From NCBI GenBank assembly GCA_019116185.1, contig DXCD01000119.1, positions 1 through 12,961 on the forward strand: DNA of 12,961 nucleotides, given 5' to 3'. Position numbers and translations under genes: made by a program. This stretch comes from Candidatus Mediterraneibacter stercorigallinarum. GTDB lineage: Bacteria; Bacillota; Clostridia; Lachnospirales; Lachnospiraceae. Numbering within the stretch: position 1 is the first letter of the stretch; every line of letters begins with the position of its first letter. Below the pieces are notes generated by a model. It was not told the DNA's origin, did no database searches, and worked only from the letters and a program-made list of their open reading frames with translations. This document shows positions 7,731 to 12,961 of this stretch, piece after piece.

Positions 7731-10700
7731 ATGAAAAGCGCTAAGAAACTATTAGCCCTGGTGCTGGCTCTGATGATGATCATCGGCGCGGTACCCATGC
7801 AGCCGCTGAACGCGCAGGCGGCAGGTATGAATCAGAACACAGAGATATCTGCGGATGACGATTCATACACGCCGGATGAAGCAGCTGCTGATTCATCCGG
7901 CTCAGAGGAGGAGCCATCCCAGTCTGAGCCCACAGAGGAAGCAGCCATGCCGGATGAAATAACAGAGGAAGCAAATGGGCCGGAAGAAACAGCGGAAGTC
8001 CAGAACGGGGCAGAGATTCCCGCTGAGGACAATGGCGCGGAGCTTCCGTCCGCGGGCAGCAATGCCCTTCAGGCAGAGCCGAGAGCGGTAACCCCAGCCA
8101 CTTATGAACAGGTGGACCGTGTGACAGCCGGGGAGGAGTACCTGATTGTATATCGTGTAATCGGCTACTATGGCGGCAGCAGTTATTACGCTCTGACGGC
8201 AAACGGAACTTCTGTGACGGCCACGCAGGTTTACCCGTCCGGCAGAGAGATTGATCTTACGGCAGAGGAAAATAATGTCCTGTGGACAGTCAATAACAAC
8301 AGCATCCAGATCAACGGACAGACGCTGAAAGCGACAGAATACTATGGCAATTATTCAGTATCTCTCAGCAGTAATTATGGCGGAACTAATTTTGTTGTTA
8401 ACGATGATAACATGATTAGAGCATATGTTGGTGGTAGGAACCGGTACCTTTCCTATTCGAATTACGGCTGGAGCGTAAGCAGAAGTTTCAACAGTAATTT
8501 CACATTCTACCAGAAACACGACGGTTCGGACGTCCCGCCGGTCAATCCGGGAAAAGCGGATGATCCGCTGTATTCTGACGAGGCGGAAGGCGGCGACTAT
8601 CCGCAGTACCCGAACCAGGGTTCTGTGCGTACCACAAAGACAGCCACAGCCGACAACTTCCGTGAAAACGGAGTAGCGCAGGTAGAACTGGGAGTTACCG
8701 GCGTTCCCATGAAACAGGGCGTGGATATTGTCCTTGTGCTGGATGTTTCCACGAGTATGGATGATGACAATAAATTGACAGACGCAAAAGCTGCGGCAAA
8801 AAACTTTGTAGAAAACTATGTGTTTGCGCCAAATGCAGACGGGACACAATCAAACAATCGATTGGGACTTGTAACATTTTCAGGTTTTCGTGAGGGAAGT
8901 GGCTGGTTTGATAGTGGAGAGTATGACGGAACAGGAAATGATATCCAGTATGAACTGAAAAATGCCAATGCAAAGCAGAATATTCTGGATACAATTGACA
9001 GATTAGAGACAAATTCAGGAACAGACTATGATTTCGCTTTCAGCGGCGCGGATGACGTACTGGATCATGCATTAGATACCAGAGAAAAGTATGTAGTATT
9101 CATGACAGACGGCGCGCCTAGTAAATATAATGGTTATACCGTTCCAGGAAGTAATAGCAGTACATTCAGACAGCAGGTCAATAATTATGATTTAAGTACG
9201 GCAGAAGCCGTAAAGAATCAGGGTGTGACAGTATATACCATTGGTTTTGCGATGGACGAGGGAAATGAACCATATGAGGGTGTAGAATTTTCTGCACAAG
9301 AATGTCAGAATATCCTGAAAAAAATCGCAACGGATGATAACCATTATATCAATGCATCCAACGGTCAGGATCTTCAGGAAGCTTTCGAGTCCATCGGCTC
9401 CAGCCTCCGCAAAGCCGGAACAGAAGCGGTGGTAACAGACGAGATCGGAAGCGCCTACACACTGCAGAAGACGACTTCCCAGGGCTTTGACACCACACCG
9501 GTGATCGAAGTGAAGAGCTACGAGCTGGATGAGAACGGCAGCCGTACCGGAGAGCCGACAGTCATCGAGACTGTTACCTTTGAAAACGACGGCGCTACAG
9601 CTACATCATCTGTCAAAGGACAGCTCACGGTTGATAATAATGGAAGCTTTGCCGCGCAGTATTTCTCCTATGATGTATCAGGATGGGGAGACAATAAAAC
9701 AGAAACCTTCACCTGGAATATCGGGGACATCAATGATACGGAAATCGTGCTGAGCTACTATGTATACCTGAAAGGCTCCATGACCGGAGAACGTGGCGAC
9801 GGCATTTATCCGACAAATGAGCGTGCGGTTCTTGATTATGTAAACTATCTCGGACATGACGCCCAGAGAACGTTTGAGAGACCGGTGCTTCCATGGGGAG
9901 CTGCCACAGTTACCTATGAATTTTATCTGGTCAACGAGCAGGGACAGCCGGTGAACTCAGCGGGAACCGTGATTCCGTTCGAGGAGCGTGTAAAAGTAGT
10001 TTCCCCGCAGACGGAGCGGTTCAACTGGAACAGCCAGACAGAGATTGACGCATCTCTGAAAGCAGAGGACTATGTTCCGGACGGCTATACCTTACATATA
10101 CCGGACGCTACATTTACAGCTCACGCCGTGAGCAGCGGAAACGGAAGCATGAGCGCTGCGGGAACAGTGCCGGAGGGCAGCGCGGACAGTACAAAGTATG
10201 GAAATAATGACCCGCAGTGCACCAGCACATGGGTAGCTTTCGGCGTACTGAACAGAACTACCCTGATCCCGGATTCTATTGTCCTTGACTACGGCAAGAA
10301 AGTTAAGATCGACGTTATGGAAAACGACCTGCTGCAGAATGCTGTGCTGAACAGTGTGGCAAAGGAAGACGCGCTGGGATATGACTTCAATTTCGAAGAT
10401 GACAAAACCCCGGAGCTGGCAGCGGGATTCGGAGCATCCGTGGAGGCAACAAACGGAACTGCAACTGTAGAAGACGGAGTGGTAGTGTATGAGCCGACCA
10501 AATATATGGACAGTATCGACCGCTTCCTGTATTCCGCGAGCATTACTATGGGAACGGAAGACGGCCAGACTGAGACGCAGTACAAATATCAGACAGTCAG
10601 CGTAATTCCGGCAACTACGGTATACTATGAAGATAACTTTGGCAGCACGGAAGATGCGGACGGCACAAATGGAATTATTTACAGCGGCGATTGGGAAGAA

Positions 10701-11867
10701 GTGCAGGAAGGAACCGCAGGTTCCAAGTATCAGGATAACGGAAGTGTGGCAGAAGACAGACATCCGTACGGAAATGACAGCAGCTACGCGGAGAATGATA
10801 AGCTGAGTGCAGGTTCTGCTATGATGGTGACCGCTGACGGGGATACAAATGCCACGGCAAGCTTTACCTTCAAGGGGACAGGCTTTGACCTGATCAGCAG
10901 GACAGACAATGCATCTGCCATGATCGCAGTCGCAGTACAGGATGAATCCGGAGCCTATGTACAGCGCAAGATGCTGGATCTGAAGTACCAGAGTGGAACT
11001 CTGTATCAGATTCCGGTTTATCAGGCAAGATTTGATAAATATGGAACCTATACGGTAACCATCACGGTTTCCAATGCAGGAGACAGTACAAACTTCTATC
11101 TTGACGGCATCCGGATCTACAATCCCATCGATCCCAACGGTGCTGACGCAGAGGAGGCACAGGATCAGTACCGTACAGACAGAGAAGCGAATGCGGAGAT
11201 TACAGAGCTGAGAAATATCCTTCTGGATGCGGAAAGCTATAAAGAGGGAACTGCCGACGGCATCCTCTACACAGATGGAAATGACAATGGTTCTTCTGTA
11301 TATGAGTCTCAGGGACCGAACAATGAGGTTTATCTGAAACCGGGTCATTCCGTGGGATTCAAACTTCATGTGGGTGCGGGAATGCGTACGGTACAGCTGG
11401 GAGCAAAAGCGGTAAACGGCGATGTATCCCTGATGGTAGGAAGCAACGAGACTACACAGCAGAGCAGGACGCTTACCTCTGCTTCCGATATGTATTACGA
11501 TATTACACAGACTCTGAGCCTGACCACCAGCGGCGACGGTTCTCAGGAGGGTATCGTGGTGATCACCAATACAGGGGATAACGGTGCAATCCTTTCCCTT
11601 ACGAATCTGAAAGTGACGTATTTCGGAGAGGGACGCAGCACTTTCACGGTAGATGAGAGCTCGGCAGCTGTAATCCGGACACTGGCCGCCTCCAGAGCTG
11701 CCCTGACAGATGACAGCACGGTGGATGAGCCGGAACAGCCTCAGGAGCCGGAGCAGCCTGCGGAACCGGAATGGCAGAATCCCTGGCAGAATCTGGTGAA
11801 TGGCATAAAAAATACGGTGAATTATATCGGAGAAAAAATTCAGAGCTGGCTTGGCAGCTGGTTTTAG
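7731..11867 (+). CDS. Giant secreted VWA-domain adhesin with amphipathic C-terminal tail
   Basis: The 1378-residue protein starts with a Sec signal peptide (K-rich, then 'LLALVLALMMIIGAVP', cleavage near 'NAQA-A', residue 30) after an AGGAGG site 8 nt upstream. An acidic Glu/Pro/Ser linker (about 32-110) follows. Then come: a 'GEEYLIV...YYALT' module (124-265); a VWA domain (about 331-565) with an intact MIDAS, D338-x-S340-x-S342, T382 in 'VTFSG' and D460 in 'FMTDGAP'; pilin-like beta domains (about 570-830) including 'YPTNERAVLDYVNYLG'; a cadherin-like 'VKIDVMEND' domain (849-960); the 'VYYED' jelly-roll-like module (963-1135); a second beta module (1194-1300); a Pro/Glu linker (about 1330-1346); and an aromatic amphipathic tail. 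The MIDAS implies metal-dependent adhesion to a host or bacterial ligand. There is no LPXTG motif. It shares its C-terminal half and the YLIV module with the protein at 1-3762. Confidence 0.93.
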   Translation: MKSAKKLLALVLALMMIIGAVPMQPLNAQAAGMNQNTEISADDDSYTPDEAAADSSGSEEEPSQSEPTEEAAMPDEITEEANGPEETAEVQNGAEIPAEDNGAELPSAGSNALQAEPRAVTPATYEQVDRVTAGEEYLIVYRVIGYYGGSSYYALTANGTSVTATQVYPSGREIDLTAEENNVLWTVNNNSIQINGQTLKATEYYGNYSVSLSSNYGGTNFVVNDDNMIRAYVGGRNRYLSYSNYGWSVSRSFNSNFTFYQKHDGSDVPPVNPGKADDPLYSDEAEGGDYPQYPNQGSVRTTKTATADNFRENGVAQVELGVTGVPMKQGVDIVLVLDVSTSMDDDNKLTDAKAAAKNFVENYVFAPNADGTQSNNRLGLVTFSGFREGSGWFDSGEYDGTGNDIQYELKNANAKQNILDTIDRLETNSGTDYDFAFSGADDVLDHALDTREKYVVFMTDGAPSKYNGYTVPGSNSSTFRQQVNNYDLSTAEAVKNQGVTVYTIGFAMDEGNEPYEGVEFSAQECQNILKKIATDDNHYINASNGQDLQEAFESIGSSLRKAGTEAVVTDEIGSAYTLQKTTSQGFDTTPVIEVKSYELDENGSRTGEPTVIETVTFENDGATATSSVKGQLTVDNNGSFAAQYFSYDVSGWGDNKTETFTWNIGDINDTEIVLSYYVYLKGSMTGERGDGIYPTNERAVLDYVNYLGHDAQRTFERPVLPWGAATVTYEFYLVNEQGQPVNSAGTVIPFEERVKVVSPQTERFNWNSQTEIDASLKAEDYVPDGYTLHIPDATFTAHAVSSGNGSMSAAGTVPEGSADSTKYGNNDPQCTSTWVAFGVLNRTTLIPDSIVLDYGKKVKIDVMENDLLQNAVLNSVAKEDALGYDFNFEDDKTPELAAGFGASVEATNGTATVEDGVVVYEPTKYMDSIDRFLYSASITMGTEDGQTETQYKYQTVSVIPATTVYYEDNFGSTEDADGTNGIIYSGDWEEVQEGTAGSKYQDNGSVAEDRHPYGNDSSYAENDKLSAGSAMMVTADGDTNATASFTFKGTGFDLISRTDNASAMIAVAVQDESGAYVQRKMLDLKYQSGTLYQIPVYQARFDKYGTYTVTITVSNAGDSTNFYLDGIRIYNPIDPNGADAEEAQDQYRTDREANAEITELRNILLDAESYKEGTADGILYTDGNDNGSSVYESQGPNNEVYLKPGHSVGFKLHVGAGMRTVQLGAKAVNGDVSLMVGSNETTQQSRTLTSASDMYYDITQTLSLTTSGDGSQEGIVVITNTGDNGAILSLTNLKVTYFGEGRSTFTVDESSAAVIRTLAASRAALTDDSTVDEPEQPQEPEQPAEPEWQNPWQNLVNGIKNTVNYIGEKIQSWLGSWF
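8100..8520 (+). repeat. Paralogous 'YLIV...ALT' module, copy 2
   Basis: This is the counterpart of the block at 289-750, with 'GEEYLIV', 'YYALTANG', 'NVLWTV' and a closing 'FTFYQK'. It sits between the acidic linker and the VWA domain. As in copy 1, the second half of the coding block is AT-rich compared with the first half: 8341-8400 has 20 G+C out of 60 by hand count. Confidence 0.65.
10600..11640 (+). repeat. Paralogous C-terminal module pair, copy 2
   Basis: This is the counterpart of 2305-3300, with 'VIPATTVYYED', 'FKGTGFDLI', 'FYLDGIRIYN', 'GPNNEVYLKPG' and 'LTSASDMYYDI' in the same order. In both proteins it is followed by an acidic or Pro/Glu linker and an aromatic tail. This makes it a fixed C-terminal cassette under variable N-terminal ligand modules. 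Confidence 0.8.
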
Positions 11868-11884
11868 AAAGGCAGGTTGAATCT

Positions 11885-12148
11885 ATGAAAAAGGTTTATG
11901 AAAAGCCGTATGCCTGCATGGAGATATTTGAGGTGTCGGATTTTATTGCGGGTAATTGTCAGCAGGACGTGGGGTTTGGGGACTATGGTTCCGCTAAACC
12001 CTGTGCTACTACAAGTTTCCCGGGATTTTCCGGGTTCAAAGTATTTAACGACCTGAGCGTCTGTGATTGGCTTTATGATGACATCCCGAATCATGATAAA
12101 GGATGTTATGATATCCCGGACGGCGGATACGGCTATTTCGGATCATAA
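11885..12148 (+). CDS. Small five-cysteine peptide, candidate precursor of a modified peptide
   Basis: The 87-residue product begins 'MKKVYEKPYACMEIFEVSD' and has five cysteines (11, 25, 40, 60, 74), spaced 14-20 residues apart. The rest is rich in Gly and aromatics ('GFGDYG', 'FPGFSGF', 'GGYGYFGS') and Asp, and it ends in Ser87. It has no signal peptide or membrane span. The N-terminal pattern 'Y-x-K-P ... F-E-x-x-D-x-I-A-x-x-C' is, from memory, common in uncharacterised small Clostridia proteins beside PqqD-like and HPr-kinase-like genes. It would act as a leader, with residues from about 25 onward as core. I chose ATG 11885 because GGCAGG lies 8 nt upstream and the family start fits; an in-frame ATG at 11771 would overlap the adhesin by about 97 nt. 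The 17-nt gap after the adhesin stop points to co-transcription. The precursor role is inference. Confidence 0.75.
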   Translation: MKKVYEKPYACMEIFEVSDFIAGNCQQDVGFGDYGSAKPCATTSFPGFSGFKVFNDLSVCDWLYDDIPNHDKGCYDIPDGGYGYFGS

Positions 12149-12169
12149 CTGTAAAATAAAAATAAATGG

Positions 12170-12210
12170 TCAGGGGCTGATAAACAATACAGGATCAGCC
12201 CCTGATTTCA
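12170..12210 (+). terminator. Perfect 12-bp hairpin between peptide and kinase genes, probably a leaky terminator
   Basis: TCAGGGGCTGAT (12170-12181) and ATCAGCCCCTGA (12194-12205) are perfectly complementary around a 12-nt loop. An A-rich stretch precedes the hairpin and TTTCATT follows. The T tract is short and interrupted, so termination may be partial. Only 40 nt separate the hairpin from the next start codon and I see no -35/-10 pair there. The downstream gene therefore probably depends on read-through. Confidence 0.8.
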
Positions 12211-12245
12211 TTCAATCTGTTTTGCAAATGGAGGAAGAGGCAAAC

Positions 12246-12961
12246 GTGAAAAAGCGGTATCAGATCGCAGACACCAGGCTGTTGATTTCTACTGATTTAT
12301 TCATTCAAAGTGATGCGTGGTCAGAGCTTTTCGAGACTGCCGGATCAGAGAGTGAGGCGGATTTCCGGATTGCCATACGTGTGGCGGAGCTCCCGGAATA
12401 TCCTCGAAAGAGCGAACTATACACAGGAGGGAAACGAGAAACGTTTAAGGTGGGAGGCTGCCTGGTCTCATATTACCGCGAACCAAACCGCCAGCGGCAG
12501 TTCTGCTATGAAGAGGACGGCGTGAGAGGCAGGCTTACGGTAATTCCCGAGTTTTCTCACTATGCGTCAGATATCAGGAATATCTGGAATAAGATCGACC
12601 TTTCCAGGATTCTTCTGCACCAGAGGGGATTGATCCTCCATGCGTCCTATATCATATGGAAGGGCGGGGCGATCCTTTTTACAGCGCCGTCCGGTACAGG
12701 GAAGTCTACCCAGGCAGAACTCTGGGCAGAATATCAGCATGCAGAGGTCATCAACGGCGACCGGGCAGTCCTTCGGGAAAAGGACGGAGAGACGCGGGCA
12801 TACGGCCTGCCTTTCGCGGGCTCTTCCGGCATTTGCGTGAACAAAAGCGCTCCGGTCAGAGCAGTTGTTGTTCTGGCGCAGGCGGCAGAGAACGCAGTGT
12901 ATGAGCTTACTCCGGCAGAAGCCATAAAACACCTGTATTCGCAGTGCGCGCTGAACCGCTG
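12246..12961 (+). CDS. HPr-kinase-like P-loop protein, 3' end outside the window
   Basis: An open frame runs from GTG 12246 to the window edge (238 full codons, no stop). GGAGG (12230-12234) and AGAGG (12236-12240) precede the GTG. An in-frame ATG at 12228 has no ribosome binding site and is the less likely start. The first 120 residues are a variable N-terminal region. Then come 'LILHASYI' (H132), a P-loop 'APSGTGKST' (147-155, K153), a Walker B-like 'VINGDRAVL' (N170, D172) and 'YGLPFAGSSG' (186-195). This order matches the HPr kinase/PEP-carboxykinase-like fold of small kinases in modified-peptide clusters, including those acting on lasso precursors, and not the longer carbon-catabolite HprK with its own N-terminal domain. 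It would transfer phosphate to a Ser or Thr, possibly in the peptide encoded just upstream. Automated annotation may call it a PEP carboxykinase. The substrate is inferred from position only. Confidence 0.82.
   Translation, partial: MKKRYQIADTRLLISTDLFIQSDAWSELFETAGSESEADFRIAIRVAELPEYPRKSELYTGGKRETFKVGGCLVSYYREPNRQRQFCYEEDGVRGRLTVIPEFSHYASDIRNIWNKIDLSRILLHQRGLILHASYIIWKGGAILFTAPSGTGKSTQAELWAEYQHAEVINGDRAVLREKDGETRAYGLPFAGSSGICVNKSAPVRAVVVLAQAAENAVYELTPAEAIKHLYSQCALNR

Noticed and set aside
10092..11369. 425-codon open frame on the minus strand
   Set aside because: It lies fully antisense to the VWA adhesin, has no ribosome binding site, and has a Cys/Ile/Arg-rich composition typical of a reverse-frame shadow.
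11771..11884. Longer 125-residue form of the small peptide starting at ATG 11771
   Set aside because: The extra 38 residues lie in another frame of the adhesin tail and have no ribosome binding site. ATG 11885 has GGCAGG 8 nt upstream and a family-like N-terminus.
12567..12932. 121-codon minus-strand frame and several short plus-strand frames near the right edge
   Set aside because: They overlap the open frame from 12246 that carries the P-loop and kinase motifs, which explains this stretch better.
1..12961. CRISPR array, tRNA, rRNA or insertion sequence
   Set aside because: No regularly spaced direct repeats, no tRNA-like cloverleaf and no transposase with terminal inverted repeats were seen.

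Overview
The window looks like an accessory, surface-associated region of a gut Clostridia chromosome, most likely Lachnospiraceae. The signs are moderate GC with AT-rich intergenic gaps, strong AGGAGG-type ribosome binding sites, a Gram-positive VWA adhesin, an AAA-ATPase-like/PD-(D/E)XK gene typical of gut anaerobes, and a small 'YEKP...FE..D.IA..C' peptide. The genus cannot be named from what is visible.

Layout. (1) 1-3762: the 3' part of a very large secreted or surface protein whose start lies left of the window. (2) 3815-3868: a 20-bp hairpin that ends this transcript and also buries the ribosome binding site of the next gene. (3) 3869-5461: an AAA-ATPase-like/PD-(D/E)XK protein. (4) 5568-6563, minus strand: a tyrosine recombinase with all catalytic residues. 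(5) 6847-12148: a tight plus-strand operon of a single-pass membrane protein with an exported domain, a 1378-residue VWA adhesin, and an 87-residue five-cysteine peptide. (6) 12170-12205: a perfect 12-bp hairpin with a poor T tract. (7) 12246 to the right edge: a P-loop protein of the HPr-kinase-like family, open at its 3' end.

How the parts relate. The two giant surface proteins are paralogs. They share an N-terminal-side module containing a YLIV...ALT motif, a C-terminal 'VYYE' jelly-roll-like module followed by a second beta module, and an unusual aromatic amphipathic tail in place of an LPXTG signal. The ATPase and recombinase genes sit between them like cargo. The most interesting part is the right end. 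A small peptide gene follows the adhesin by 17 nt, and after a possibly leaky terminator comes an HPr-kinase-like gene. That is the layout expected of a ribosomally made, post-translationally modified peptide locus whose remaining genes lie beyond the window. The peptide ends in serine, the residue that HPr-kinase-like enzymes phosphorylate in some lasso peptide pathways. The peptide-to-kinase link is inference; the genes and motifs themselves are visible.
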